Assembly: GCA_022824365.1 (NCBI GenBank)
Contig: JAJEAA010000029.1
Location: forward strand, 62,001-126,000
Origin: Anaerolineae bacterium
GTDB lineage: Bacteria > Chloroflexota > Anaerolineae > Aggregatilineales > Phototrophicaceae
Length of the DNA stretch: 64,000 nucleotides
Direction of reading: 5' to 3'
Shown: positions 1 to 8,023 of the stretch, piece after piece
Layout: each line of letters begins with the position of its first letter
Position numbering within the stretch: position 1 is the stretch's first letter
Notes under the pieces: generated by a model
The model's input: the letters and a program-made list of their open reading frames with translations, nothing else
Told to the model about the DNA's origin: nothing
Databases searched by the model: none
Program-made: the position numbers and the translations under genes

Positions 1-342
1 TCTACGATGCACCCGGCATTTAATTCCAATAATCCGATCTTCCTGCATGAAAAGGAAGACTGCGACGGCGCGATTATAGAGCGTTTCTCGATCAAGATAA
101 GGCAATATCTTGACATGCCGCCGGTGAAGGGCGCGGGCGCGCCAGGAGAGCCGACGCCGCATTTCTATTACCATCGTCCGCTGGCGGAATTGCTTGGTTC
201 AGCCTTTGCCGCGGGTTTCGCCCTGGATGGTCTGCTTGAGCCCGCCTTTTCAGCTGGTGATGACAACGAGCCTGCGCGTCTTAGTTGGAGCAGCTTTCCT
301 CAGATTCCGCCGATTCTCAGCGGACGCTTGCGCCACGCTTAA
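1..342 (+). CDS. SAM-dependent methyltransferase, C-terminal fragment (5' end outside window)
   Basis: The frame is open to the first base of the window, so only the last ~113 residues are present. The visible part resembles the C-terminal third of class I methyltransferases of the Methyltransf_11 type: a 'STMHPAFN' strand-turn, then 'YYHRPLAELL' followed by an 'AGF' helix end, and a closing 'PQIPPIL' segment. The SAM-binding glycine motif would lie upstream and cannot be seen, so substrate is unknown. The stop codon overlaps by four bases the stop of the convergent B3/B4 gene. Assignment rests on the C-terminal pattern only. Confidence 0.6.
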   Translation, partial: STMHPAFNSNNPIFLHEKEDCDGAIIERFSIKIRQYLDMPPVKGAGAPGEPTPHFYYHRPLAELLGSAFAAGFALDGLLEPAFSAGDDNEPARLSWSSFPQIPPILSGRLRHA

Positions 343-1040
343 ATGCCTGGCGCAACACCATCCAGCACTGCCGAGTCATACTGCCCGCCGGCATGCTGAG
401 CTAATAGCGCCAGGAGATCGGCAAGAGCGCTCTCGATATCGACTCGGCCGTTATCGTGATGCGCTTCTACTGTGATGACCGCATCAGTTGTCACGTCGCT
501 CGCGGCACTGGTAGCGCTCTGCCGCCAGCACCAGCGTCGCGCCACCACCATCTTAGTCATATCAGAGAAGATGACTTCGCCCAGGTCCGGATGCATTGTT
601 TCGCCGCTGGCCAGTTCGGCGTAGCGCTCGCTGCCTTCTGAATAGTGGACCGTTATTGGCGTCGTGATTTGACGCGCATCGAAGATGGCGACGGGCAAGG
701 CATAACGGATGCTCACGAGATTGCCGATATCGACCAAAGTGTTGATGCTGGGGATGTCTCCCTTTTTCGTCAATCGGCGGAGCAGGGCCTCGGCCGCGCT
801 GCGATACTTGGTCGGCGAAACTCCGAAAGCGCTGAAGGCGCGGCGCCAAGCCTTCAATGACGGCAGTTCGCTCAAGGGCGTATTGCCGATTCGCGCTTTG
901 ACCGCTGCCTGCTCGTTCAGATAGATGTCACGCAGCGCGGCGCAAGTTGGCCCATTCGCCATGCTCTTGCCGACGATGACGCCTCCAACCAAGCCCGGAT
1001 ATTCCTCGATTATTCGAGCGTCATATCGAAAGTATGTCAT
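339..1040 (-). CDS. B3/B4 tRNA-binding domain protein
   Basis: A 233-residue soluble protein resembling stand-alone B3/B4 domains, the fold found in the beta subunit of phenylalanyl-tRNA synthetase, where it takes part in editing mischarged tRNA. The middle of the protein has the typical run 'VDIGNLVSIRYALPVAIFD' followed by 'GEVIFSD', and an N-terminal 'YPGLVGGVIVG' strand. Free-standing members are common in bacteria and are suspected, not proven, to act on tRNA or amino-acyl substrates. The ATG is preceded by GGAGG at a five-base spacing, inside the last codons of the MFS gene. The two genes are separated by one base, so they are almost certainly co-transcribed and perhaps translationally coupled. 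Confidence 0.75.
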   Translation of the reverse strand: MTYFRYDARIIEEYPGLVGGVIVGKSMANGPTCAALRDIYLNEQAAVKARIGNTPLSELPSLKAWRRAFSAFGVSPTKYRSAAEALLRRLTKKGDIPSINTLVDIGNLVSIRYALPVAIFDARQITTPITVHYSEGSERYAELASGETMHPDLGEVIFSDMTKMVVARRWCWRQSATSAASDVTTDAVITVEAHHDNGRVDIESALADLLALLAQHAGGQYDSAVLDGVAPGI

Positions 1041-1041
1041 C

Positions 1042-2340
1042 TTATCCTCCAGCCGCTAATTCGGGCGCGGTCCAGCCCAGCCGCGTTTCACGTTTCTCCA
1101 ACCAATGTATGACGCGCAGCCAGAGCAGCAAGGGCACAACGGCCGCCAGAGCCGACGCGAAAACAATGCCTTGCATGCCATTGTCGCCAAAGGCGTCTAT
1201 TGCAAGACCGACCGCCAGAATGCCTATCGACTGGACCAACTCAAAGCCGGCGAAATCGAGGGAAAACATACGCCCCAAGTATTCGTCGCGCACTTGCTGC
1301 TGAATGATAACCGAACTGTAAGTCCAGTTCACGGAGCCGCCCATCGCCCTGACCACCACAGCCAAGGCGAGCACTTCAAGCGAGGGCGATATTCCCCATA
1401 TCAGCCAACCCAAGGCGATCAAGGCGAAGCCAACGACGATCAGCCGCCGCAATGTACGCACGCTGTCATCGCTGAACCGGTTGGTGATCAGAGGTCCGAT
1501 TATCGCGCCGAATCCGAAAGCCGCCCACAGGATCGCCATAGACGTTATCCCTTGCTCGCCAAGCACGAAGACCTGCGTACCGTATATGATAAGCAGCGAG
1601 TCGGAGCTTGTGATGCTCTGCCCGGCTTTGACGAAAATGGCGGCGGCCGTCTCCGGATGGTTTAAGAAGTAACGTATTCCGTCAAGAAACGTGCGCTCGG
1701 ATTTGTTCTTTACTTCGCGTTCGGCTTGACCGATTTCCGAACGAGGCGTCTGCGGTATGGCGATCATGGCGACCAAAACCGCCGAGAGCAGAAATGTCAT
1801 GGAATCTATCAACAGCGCTGCTTCTATGCCGAAGAGCTCGGCCACGAGCCCGCCTGTGATCGCGCCAATCGCCAACATCGCCGACCAGGTCACGCTGCTC
1901 AAGGTGTTTCCGATAATCAACTGATGCCGATACAATATGCTCGGCATAATGGCGTTGCGCGCCGGCTCAAACACGGACGAGACCAGAAACTGGATGATGA
2001 TGAAAACGTAAATCAGCGGCAAATAATCCGGGCTTTGCGTTGTGAAAAGCAAGCCCAAGACGACTACTGAGCGCAACAGGTCGCTCGCGATCAAGAGCCG
2101 CTTGCGATCAAATCGATCGGCCAAAACGCCGGCCAGGGGCCGCATAAGCAAAGGCGGCAACATGCGGGCAATCAAGAATCCGCTGACGGCGATGCCCTGA
2201 TAACCCGTGCCTTCGGTATAGGCAACGATCAGCGCTGATATGACAATGGTGCTGAACCAATCGCCAAGCAGACTGACCAACTGCGCGCCCCACAGCTTGG
2301 CGAAGTCGCGGTTACTCGTTAGAAGCCTAATATAGTCCAT
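1042..2340 (-). CDS. MFS transporter (EntS/MFS_3-like exporter)
   Basis: A 432-residue integral membrane protein with about twelve hydrophobic helices. The MFS A-motif is visible as 'GVLADRFDRKRL' after helix 2, and the N terminus 'NRDFAKLWGAQLVSLLGDW' is typical of the MFS_3 branch that includes the enterobactin exporter EntS and macrolide exporters. The substrate cannot be told from sequence. The ATG at 2340 is chosen because GAGG stands six bases upstream and the following residues begin the family's conserved start; longer in-frame versions add an atypical basic stretch. It is followed without a gap by the B3/B4 gene. Confidence 0.85.
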   Translation of the reverse strand: MDYIRLLTSNRDFAKLWGAQLVSLLGDWFSTIVISALIVAYTEGTGYQGIAVSGFLIARMLPPLLMRPLAGVLADRFDRKRLLIASDLLRSVVVLGLLFTTQSPDYLPLIYVFIIIQFLVSSVFEPARNAIMPSILYRHQLIIGNTLSSVTWSAMLAIGAITGGLVAELFGIEAALLIDSMTFLLSAVLVAMIAIPQTPRSEIGQAEREVKNKSERTFLDGIRYFLNHPETAAAIFVKAGQSITSSDSLLIIYGTQVFVLGEQGITSMAILWAAFGFGAIIGPLITNRFSDDSVRTLRRLIVVGFALIALGWLIWGISPSLEVLALAVVVRAMGGSVNWTYSSVIIQQQVRDEYLGRMFSLDFAGFELVQSIGILAVGLAIDAFGDNGMQGIVFASALAAVVPLLLWLRVIHWLEKRETRLGWTAPELAAGG

Positions 2341-2580
2341 AGCAAGCCTCGCGAAACGCATGCTAGTGTACAGCACAAGGCGGCTGGATGCACGTCGCAA
2401 ACGCTGCCGGGAGACGTGAATTTCAAGGATACGGGACATATTCCGAATTCCATGCTGGGTATGCGCCACTTCCGCCGTTATTGTTGTTATGGGGGGCTTT
2501 GCGGGCGGCGTTCGGGTTTGTCGGCGGTTGCATGGAGAGGGTGAGAGTAAGTGTACTGGTATTATATTGTTGGTGAGTGG

Positions 2581-2740
2581 TTAGAAGTTGTCTGGCATTG
2601 TCCGTTTGTCGGACATGGGAAAACCGTTTTCGGACAAAGTTGCGATTTGCTGGCGCGACGAGTTTTGCCAGCGGCGAAGGGTGTGTGAGCGGATCCATGG
2701 CGTGGCGTTTTTCAGGGTTTGAGCAGTATCTGGTTTTGGG
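2581..2740 (-). pseudogene. Possible remnant of a small helix-turn-helix gene
   Basis: Downstream of the minus-strand promoter at 2774 a frame starts 'MPKTRY' at 2740, and a second minus-strand frame, read through to a stop at 2581, carries 'TPWIRSHTLRRWQ'. These pieces resemble the start 'MPSQY' and the recognition-helix segment 'TDIPERTLRLWR' of the HTH gene at 46732-47298, but they lie in two different frames. That would fit a frameshifted, shortened paralogue. The similarity is short (T..I...TLR.W) and may be chance. Confidence 0.2.
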
Positions 2741-2773
2741 CATGGCGGTTTTCCGTTCGTTAGGCTTGCAAAT

Positions 2774-2791
2774 ATTATAGCACAAGTGTTC
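2774..2791 (-). promoter_or_regulatory. Minus-strand -10 element with adjoining GAACA-type near-palindrome
   Basis: Reading the minus strand, GAACACTTGTGC (2791-2780) is directly followed by TATAAT (2779-2774). The first element matches the GAACN4GTTC inverted repeat at all but one position. The arrangement, a GAACA box touching the upstream edge of the -10 hexamer, repeats at the HTH gene near 47380. No good -35 hexamer is seen. Confidence 0.4.
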
Positions 2792-3032
2792 TGAATTGAA
2801 AGGGCTGAACACGGCGATTTTGGGGCGTGGCTAAAATCGCGGAAATGTCGCTCGTTCCCTCCGCCATCTTTCTGGCGAGCATCCCCAAAATGAGGGAAGG
2901 GCGCGTCGCTTTGAAGTCCTTCGCGCTTCATGGCCGATGGATTGAGCGTCGGGGGAAAACTCCACGCAAGTCACCACCCCCAAGCTGCCAGCGAGCCAGT
3001 CAATTTCGTGCTACATTTACAAGGTCAGCATA

Positions 3033-3049
3033 TTGACAGAACATGTCAA
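3033..3049. promoter_or_regulatory. Perfect 17-bp inverted repeat upstream of crcB
   Basis: TTGACA and TGTCAA flank a five-base centre (GAACA), ending 22 bases before the crcB ATG. It could be an operator, or a small hairpin in the leader mRNA. Each arm also reads as a -35 hexamer on its own strand, but no matching -10 lies 17 bases downstream on the plus strand. Confidence 0.4.
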
Positions 3050-3071
3050 AATTCCAAGTTGAGCAACGGCG

Positions 3072-3467
3072 ATGGATAACATCATTTATGTTGGCATAGG
3101 CGGCTTTCTTGGCGCCAACGCGCGTTACTTGTTGTCGCTTTGGACGGACGCTTTGCTCGCGCCTCGCTGGGGTTCGTTCCCGTATGGCACGCTCACCGTG
3201 AATGTCCTTGGCTCGTTTGGCTTGGCGCTTTTCGGTGTTTGGTTCAGCGCGCGCGCAGGCATGCCTCCGCAGATGCGTCTGCTGGTGGGCGCTGGATTCT
3301 TCGGCGCTTTCACCACCTTCTCAACTTTCGCCACCGAAAGCGTCGCTATATTCAATGATGACGCGGTGGGGCCGCCTCTGCTTAACATCATCCTGAATAA
3401 TGCTTTGTGCCTGCTGGGAGTCTTAGCAGGCTCCACATTGGGGCGCCGCCTCTTCGGCGGAGTATGA
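3072..3467 (+). CDS. crcB: Fluoride-specific ion channel CrcB/Fluc
   Basis: A 131-residue membrane protein of normal family length with four hydrophobic helices. It carries the family hallmarks 'GGFLGANARYLL' near the N terminus, 'GTLTVNVLGSF' in helix 2 and 'GFFGAFTTFSTF' in helix 3, which line the two pores of the dual-topology dimer. CrcB/Fluc expels fluoride from the cytoplasm. Many bacteria carry two short copies; only one is seen here. Followed after 37 bases by uppP in the same direction. No recognisable fluoride riboswitch precedes it, but a perfect inverted repeat does. Confidence 0.93.
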   Translation: MDNIIYVGIGGFLGANARYLLSLWTDALLAPRWGSFPYGTLTVNVLGSFGLALFGVWFSARAGMPPQMRLLVGAGFFGAFTTFSTFATESVAIFNDDAVGPPLLNIILNNALCLLGVLAGSTLGRRLFGGV

Positions 3468-3504
3468 ACTTGCGCGTGTGGTTCCCTTTTAGTTGGACAT
3501 ATCC

Positions 3505-4326
3505 ATGATCGAAGATATCGTCAAAGTCGTCGTCCTGTCGCTCATTGAGGGCATCACTGAATTCTTGCCGATATCCTCTACGGGTCATCTGGTCGTCGGC
3601 ACCTCTCTGCTGAATTTCGATGTGGCGGGCTCCGTCTTTGAGATATTCATTCAGATTGGCGCCGTCCTTGCGGTGATGCTCTATTATCGGCAGACCTTGC
3701 GATCACATGCCAGGCGAGTTCGCTCAGCGCCCGCAATAAGACGATTCTGGCTGTTGGTGGCATTGGGAAGTATCCCAGCTGCTTTGACGGGTTATGTCTT
3801 CGGTTTGCAGATTGAAGCGCTGCTCTTTACCCCTCAAGTGGTTGCCGTGTCGCTTATTCTGGGCGGATTTGTCTTTCTGCTGGTCGAGCGAAAGCTGCCT
3901 GATTTACAGCTAGACTCGGAGCAATTCGCGACTATCGCCGATATTTCTTGGCGGCAAGCGATGGTTGTTGGCTTGGTTCAGGTCTTGGCGCTGATACCCG
4001 GAGTCTCGCGATCTGGGAGTTCAATCATCGGCGGCATGCTAGCCGGGATGAATCGACGGCTCGCCACCGAGTTCTCATTTTTCTTGGCAATGCCGCTTCT
4101 TGGCGGGGCTACGCTTTATAAATTGCTGGCGTCGCTTGACGATCTGGACAAGAGTCAGCTCTTTCTTCTTTTCTTGGGCGCGACCTTGTCTGCGGTTGTC
4201 GCCTGGCAGGCTATCGATTGGCTCATCAAATACATCGCGCGCAGCAGCTTCGTCGTATTCGGCTACTATCGCATCGTCGCTGGACTTGTCATATTGTTCG
4301 CCACCCATGCCGGCTGGCTAACCTGA
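3505..4326 (+). CDS. uppP: Undecaprenyl-diphosphatase UppP/BacA
   Basis: A 273-residue integral membrane enzyme that dephosphorylates undecaprenyl pyrophosphate after cell-wall precursor transfer, recycling the lipid carrier; high expression gives bacitracin resistance. Both family motifs are present: 'EGITEFLPISSTGHL' near residue 12 (catalytic Glu/His region) and 'PGVSRSGSSI' near residue 165. ATG at 3505 is preferred; a TTG four codons upstream at 3493 is possible and neither has a strong ribosome binding site. Its role links it to the peptidoglycan elongation genes at 10-20 kb. Confidence 0.95.
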   Translation: MIEDIVKVVVLSLIEGITEFLPISSTGHLVVGTSLLNFDVAGSVFEIFIQIGAVLAVMLYYRQTLRSHARRVRSAPAIRRFWLLVALGSIPAALTGYVFGLQIEALLFTPQVVAVSLILGGFVFLLVERKLPDLQLDSEQFATIADISWRQAMVVGLVQVLALIPGVSRSGSSIIGGMLAGMNRRLATEFSFFLAMPLLGGATLYKLLASLDDLDKSQLFLLFLGATLSAVVAWQAIDWLIKYIARSSFVVFGYYRIVAGLVILFATHAGWLT

Positions 4327-4379
4327 GGGCTTATCCGACGCCAGCAAAAAATCCGCGCCAAAGCCAGCCCACTTCTCGT

Positions 4380-4408
4380 TTGTCCATTATCAGGACTCTA
4401 CCTATAAT
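4380..4408 (+). promoter_or_regulatory. Sigma70-type promoter for the LysM lipoprotein
   Basis: TTGTCC (4380-4385) and a perfect TATAAT (4403-4408) are separated by 17 bases. The start of transcription would fall near 4415, about 90 bases ahead of the LysM gene's ATG. Confidence 0.6.
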
Positions 4409-4506
4409 GAACTTGGAATCGAGCCTTGTCTCAGTTTTGCTCATGTTCTTACAAAGATTGACCTGCAACAGGCACAGTCGATCTTGTGATGAGGAGTTGC
4501 TGATAA

Positions 4507-5385
4507 ATGTCGAAAACTAGCCGGTGGTTCCGATTGTCGCTGGCGTTGGCTGCGGTTTCATTGTCAGTTACTGCGTGCTTTCGTGATACCACGGAGGCAT
4601 TAAAGGAGCAGCCGGTGGCTCGCGAGTACCCGTCGCCGACCGCGGTCGTGGAAGAAGAGCCAACTTCGCTCCCGACCACTGATGTTCCCGAACCCACTGC
4701 GACAGAGCCTGTAGCCGATCAGTTTGCATTGACCGCCACCGCCTTGATCGCGCGGCAAACTCAGCCCGTCACAGGACAAGAGAGCGCGCCAGACAATGTG
4801 TCAGCGGGCAATCCTGCCGCTGCTGAGCAGGCGACGTCTGTACCGGTCATCCGCGCTACCATACCGCCGGGCGAGGACTGCGTACATGAGATACGCGCCG
4901 GCGATACTTTGTTCCAGCTTTCTTTGGCCTACGGCGTCACCGTGGACGCGATTGCGAAAGCCAGCGAAATTGACAATCCCGATCGCGTAGCTGTCGGCCA
5001 GCAGGTCACGATTCCGGATTGCGGCACGACCGGCTTTATCCCTCCGCCTACTTCGTTCCCGACAGCAACATTCGAGGCGGTAGCGCTTCCGCCGACAAGC
5101 GATCCCGGCGAGCTTGAGATTGCCAGCAGCGAGGATACGCGTAGCGCGCTCATCGAGCAGGCTCAGGAGACGCTGCTTGACAATGCAGAATCTGACTCGC
5201 TGGAGGTTTTCAGCGCTCAACTCAGCGGCGAAGCCACTCCCAGCCGAACATATACCGTGCAGCAAAACGACACGCTATTTGCAATCGCCGTCAGATTTGG
5301 TACGATTGTGGAAGTGCTCGCCGCCCTTAATGACATCACCGATGTGGATAATTTGAATGTGGGCGATGTCCTGCAAATCCCATAA
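4507..5385 (+). CDS. Lipoprotein with two LysM domains
   Basis: A 292-residue protein with a signal peptide ending in a lipobox ('SVTAC', Cys ~24), so it is likely lipid-anchored outside the membrane. A low-complexity Pro/Thr/Glu linker follows. Two LysM modules bind peptidoglycan glycan: one near residues 118-165 ('RAGDTLFQLSLAYGV...VGQQVTIP') and one at the C terminus ('VQQNDTLFAIAVRFG...VGDVLQIP'). No catalytic domain is present, so it may be a wall-binding or scaffold protein. GAGGAG lies ten bases before the ATG. The Thr/Pro/Glu linker is typical of exported lipoproteins in Chloroflexota. Confidence 0.85.
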   Translation: MSKTSRWFRLSLALAAVSLSVTACFRDTTEALKEQPVAREYPSPTAVVEEEPTSLPTTDVPEPTATEPVADQFALTATALIARQTQPVTGQESAPDNVSAGNPAAAEQATSVPVIRATIPPGEDCVHEIRAGDTLFQLSLAYGVTVDAIAKASEIDNPDRVAVGQQVTIPDCGTTGFIPPPTSFPTATFEAVALPPTSDPGELEIASSEDTRSALIEQAQETLLDNAESDSLEVFSAQLSGEATPSRTYTVQQNDTLFAIAVRFGTIVEVLAALNDITDVDNLNVGDVLQIP

Positions 5386-5449
5386 ACTCGCCTTCGTTCG
5401 ATCGGCGCCGCGCAGGCGCGCCAAAGCTTCAACTGGCTGACAATCACTC

Positions 5450-5478
5450 TTGAAGTTTGTCTGCATCCTGTGTTAGAG
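5450..5478 (+). promoter_or_regulatory. Putative rplS promoter
   Basis: TTGAAG (5450-5455), 17-base spacer, TTAGAG (5473-5478). Transcription from here would begin shortly before the terminator-like hairpin that precedes rplS. Confidence 0.4.
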
Positions 5479-5504
5479 TGACCTTCATTCTGTAAGTCGA
5501 GATG

Positions 5505-5526
5505 ACGCCTGCGGGCGTGTTTTTTT
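5505..5526 (+). terminator. Terminator-like hairpin directly upstream of rplS (possible leader attenuator)
   Basis: ACGCC (5505-5509) pairs with GGCGT (5514-5518) around a TGCG loop and is followed by a run of seven T (5520-5526). It lies 13 bases before the rplS ATG. It may end lysM-lipoprotein transcripts, or, because a promoter candidate lies upstream, act as an attenuator in the rplS leader. Confidence 0.45.
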
Positions 5527-5539
5527 GGGGATAGCCATC

Positions 5540-5884
5540 ATGAGTCAGGAATTGATGCAGACGCTGGTCGCGGAGAATCATCGTCATCCGACCATTGAAT
5601 CAGGCGATACGGTCAAAGTGCATGTGCGCATTGTCGAAGGCAGCCGCGAGCGTGTTCAAGTGTTTCAGGGGGTGGTGATTCGGGCGCGCAAGGGCGGCAA
5701 CGAAGCGAATTTCACCGTCCGGCGCATTGCCAGCCACGGCATCGGAGTTGAGCGTACCTTTCTTCTGCGCAGCCCGCGCGTTGAAAGGGTGGAAATCCTG
5801 CGGCGAGCAAAAGTACGGCGCGCGCAACTCTACTACCTGCGCAACCGGCGGGGCAGGGCGGCCCGGCTGAAAGAACGGCGCTAG
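5540..5884 (+). CDS. rplS: 50S ribosomal protein L19
   Basis: A 114-residue basic protein of the usual L19 length, located at the 30S-50S interface. The family pattern is clear: '[27 protein letters not shown]', then '[17 protein letters not shown]' and the basic end '[22 protein letters not shown]'. Translation most likely starts at the ATG at 5540; an in-frame TTG at 5525 lies inside the T-run of the leader hairpin. The usual partners trmD and rimM are not adjacent. A GGGG lies nine bases before the ATG. Confidence 0.96.
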   Translation: MSQELMQTLVAENHRHPTIESGDTVKVHVRIVEGSRERVQVFQGVVIRARKGGNEANFTVRRIASHGIGVERTFLLRSPRVERVEILRRAKVRRAQLYYLRNRRGRAARLKERR

Positions 5885-6129
5885 GCAGATTTGTCGACAC
5901 GAAGCTTACAGGGCTGCGTGTTGGCGGGCCCTTTCTGTTCCAAACCAGATCACCCCCACTGGACTGACGGAATTCTCATTCAAGCGCATTGGCGTCCGTG
6001 GTCTGTTCCCTCCGGACTTTGATCTTGTTGCCCGCGAGTCGACACGGACCGGCATTATGGTTTCCGCGTCCGCAGACCGCTCGGTCTCTTTACGATCAGG
6101 TCATAATCGCATGTTGACAAGTCAGACAC

Positions 6130-6135
6130 TATAAT
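6130..6135 (+). promoter_or_regulatory. -10 element upstream of the 6180-7970 membrane protein
   Basis: A perfect TATAAT. A TTGACA occurs at 6114-6119 but only ten bases upstream, too close to be its partner; 17 bases upstream there is no good -35 match. Confidence 0.35.
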
Positions 6136-6179
6136 TGAATTTCGATATGTGTTTGGCGGCATGCCTAACCAGTTGAGAG

Positions 6180-7970
6180 GTGTCCACGCGCGTGCTTGAA
6201 CTGCTGTCTGCTATGGCGTCGGTATTGGCGAGTTGGCTTCTTCTTTTGCTGGTGTTCTGTGGACTTGGCGCGGCCGCGTTGAAAGCGCTGGGACAATCGC
6301 TACGCTCCGGATGGATCTGGCTGGACGGTTTCTGGTTGGGCTGGGTTATCTGCTTGGGTATCTTGCAGTTGTGGCATTTTGTTCTGCCGATCAACGATGC
6401 CCTGCTTATGCTCCTGGCAGGGTTTGCTTTCGCCGTCTTGTTATTGCAGCGAAACGACCTGGCGCAGATTATGCGCCGAGCGTCGAAGGACAAGCTCTTC
6501 ATAGTTCTCCTGACGTTGCTGGCGCTTTGGCTGTCCAACCGCGCGCTTGGCATGCCGGTTGCCTACGATACCGGCTTCCGCGATATGCAGGCAGTCATGT
6601 GGGTCGATACGTATCCACTTGTGCCGGGGCTTGGAAACCTTTTCTCGTCACTTGGCTTCAATCAGTCTGTCTACTTGTATGATGCCTTGCTGGACGCTTT
6701 CATCTGGTCGGGCCGTTCTCACTACATCGCGACTGGCTTGTTGATATTGGCGTACCTGATTTACTCCGCAAGAGCGGCTCTGTGTCTCTTTCGTTGCCGT
6801 ACAACAGTTTGTCTTCGCTGGTCATGGATCTTCGCGACTTTGACAATGCCCTATGTCCTCTTCTACACCGCTGCCTGGGGCGGCATTACGCATTTCCTGA
6901 CCGATACGGCTGTAGATTTGGTCGGCTTCGTCAGTATGATCTATCTGCTGGATTTTCTTCAAGACTGGCGGGCTAGAGAAGACGAGAAGGATTATCTTAT
7001 TTACCGCCTCGCCATCGTCGTTCTTGCCGGATTCACCGTGAAGCAGAGCTTCTTTATCTTTGGCGCCGCCATCAGCGTATACGTTTGCCTGGTTTGGCTG
7101 CAGCGCTTCCATTTTCGCTTGACAGGCTCGCGTCTGGCTCAAACTATCTTGCCGGTAGCGATTGCGGCCTGCGCGCTGATGTTTCCCTGGTTGGCGCGCG
7201 GCGCAGTCACAAGCGGGTATGTTGCCTTTCCCCAAACCTTTGGACGCCTCGATGTCGATTGGGCGATCCCAGTCGAGCAGTTAGAGCAACGGCAGTTGAA
7301 CATGTCGGCGAATACCCGATTGCGAGGGGGAGACAGAGAGGCGACGCTCGCTTCCTGGGACTGGCTGGGTCCATGGCTGCAAAGATTCGCTGGAAATATC
7401 ATACCCACCATGATGCCTACGCTTATCGCTGTTGTCGGGCTCGGTTTGCATTTCCTCGGACGCTCGCGCGCCCCGCTGGCAAAACGCGAGCAGAGCTTAA
7501 GTCCCTGGATATTGGCGCCATTGCTCGCGACCCTGCTGATCTGGTTTTTGACCTATCCCGAACCCAAATACGTACGCTACGCGCTTTGGAGTTTGGCCGC
7601 CATTGCGGTCATTTTGTCGCTGCAATCATGGCAGACTGTTCCTTTAAGAAAGCAGAAGGCGCTGATATTCGCGGTGGTCGCTGTTTGCCTCGGCTACGTC
7701 ATTTACCTGATAATTCAACTGGGAGCGTATCCGCAGCGGGCGGGGCCTGAGCGGGGTTTTTACCCTATCTCTTCCGTCGCGCACAAACTGCACGTTACCG
7801 AAAGTGGATTAACGCTGCATGTTCCCGCGCATGATATGCCACAATGTTGGCGGATTCCTCTGCCATGCACTCCATATCCAAATCCAAGGCTGGAGGCGCG
7901 CGTTCCGGGAGAGTTGCGGCATGGATTCCGCATCGCCGATAGTGATATTGCGGGTTCAGCTGATGGCTGA
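6180..7970 (+). CDS. LIC_10190-like polytopic membrane protein (possible GT-C type glycosyltransferase)
   Basis: A 596-residue protein with about twelve to fourteen hydrophobic segments. The segment 'MPVAYDTGFRDMQ' followed by 'YPLVPGLGNLFSSLGFNQS' matches the conserved lumenal loop of the poorly characterised LIC_10190 membrane protein family, which resembles GT-C glycosyltransferases that use polyprenyl-phosphate sugars. A catalytic role is inference. Start is uncertain: GTG at 6180 or GTG at 6192, the latter with GAGAGG at a nine-base spacing. The next gene begins 53 bases after the stop and may be co-transcribed. Confidence 0.6.
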   Translation: MSTRVLELLSAMASVLASWLLLLLVFCGLGAAALKALGQSLRSGWIWLDGFWLGWVICLGILQLWHFVLPINDALLMLLAGFAFAVLLLQRNDLAQIMRRASKDKLFIVLLTLLALWLSNRALGMPVAYDTGFRDMQAVMWVDTYPLVPGLGNLFSSLGFNQSVYLYDALLDAFIWSGRSHYIATGLLILAYLIYSARAALCLFRCRTTVCLRWSWIFATLTMPYVLFYTAAWGGITHFLTDTAVDLVGFVSMIYLLDFLQDWRAREDEKDYLIYRLAIVVLAGFTVKQSFFIFGAAISVYVCLVWLQRFHFRLTGSRLAQTILPVAIAACALMFPWLARGAVTSGYVAFPQTFGRLDVDWAIPVEQLEQRQLNMSANTRLRGGDREATLASWDWLGPWLQRFAGNIIPTMMPTLIAVVGLGLHFLGRSRAPLAKREQSLSPWILAPLLATLLIWFLTYPEPKYVRYALWSLAAIAVILSLQSWQTVPLRKQKALIFAVVAVCLGYVIYLIIQLGAYPQRAGPERGFYPISSVAHKLHVTESGLTLHVPAHDMPQCWRIPLPCTPYPNPRLEARVPGELRHGFRIADSDIAGSADG

Positions 7971-8023
7971 AGCAGTCTATGACATTGTGTTGGTTGAGCA
8001 GGCGAGGCATTTGAAATAACTCG

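Larger units (their letters stand above)
2341..3071. other. Intergenic region with promoter-like signals, no convincing intact gene
   Basis: About 730 bases separate the MFS gene and crcB. All open frames here look like random translations, with unusual residue composition and no recognisable motif. The left part contains AT-rich stretches and a repeated 'TCCG..CGGA' pattern near 2600-2640. One good minus-strand -10 sequence lies at 2774-2779, and a perfect inverted repeat sits just before crcB. A possible decayed HTH gene on the minus strand (2581-2740) is described separately. Confidence 0.5.

Noticed and set aside
2423..2812. 129-residue minus-strand frame as an intact gene
   Set aside because: Poly-Asn and Thr-Leu repeats from simple-sequence DNA, no motif and poor codon use. 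Only the remnant idea is kept at low confidence.
2935..3071. Fluoride riboswitch before crcB
   Set aside because: A GGCGATGG string overlaps the start codon, but the partner strands of the crcB riboswitch pseudoknot and its conserved core cannot be found upstream.
6114..6135. TTGACA/TATAAT as one promoter before the LIC_10190-like gene
   Set aside because: The spacer is only ten bases, far too short for sigma70.
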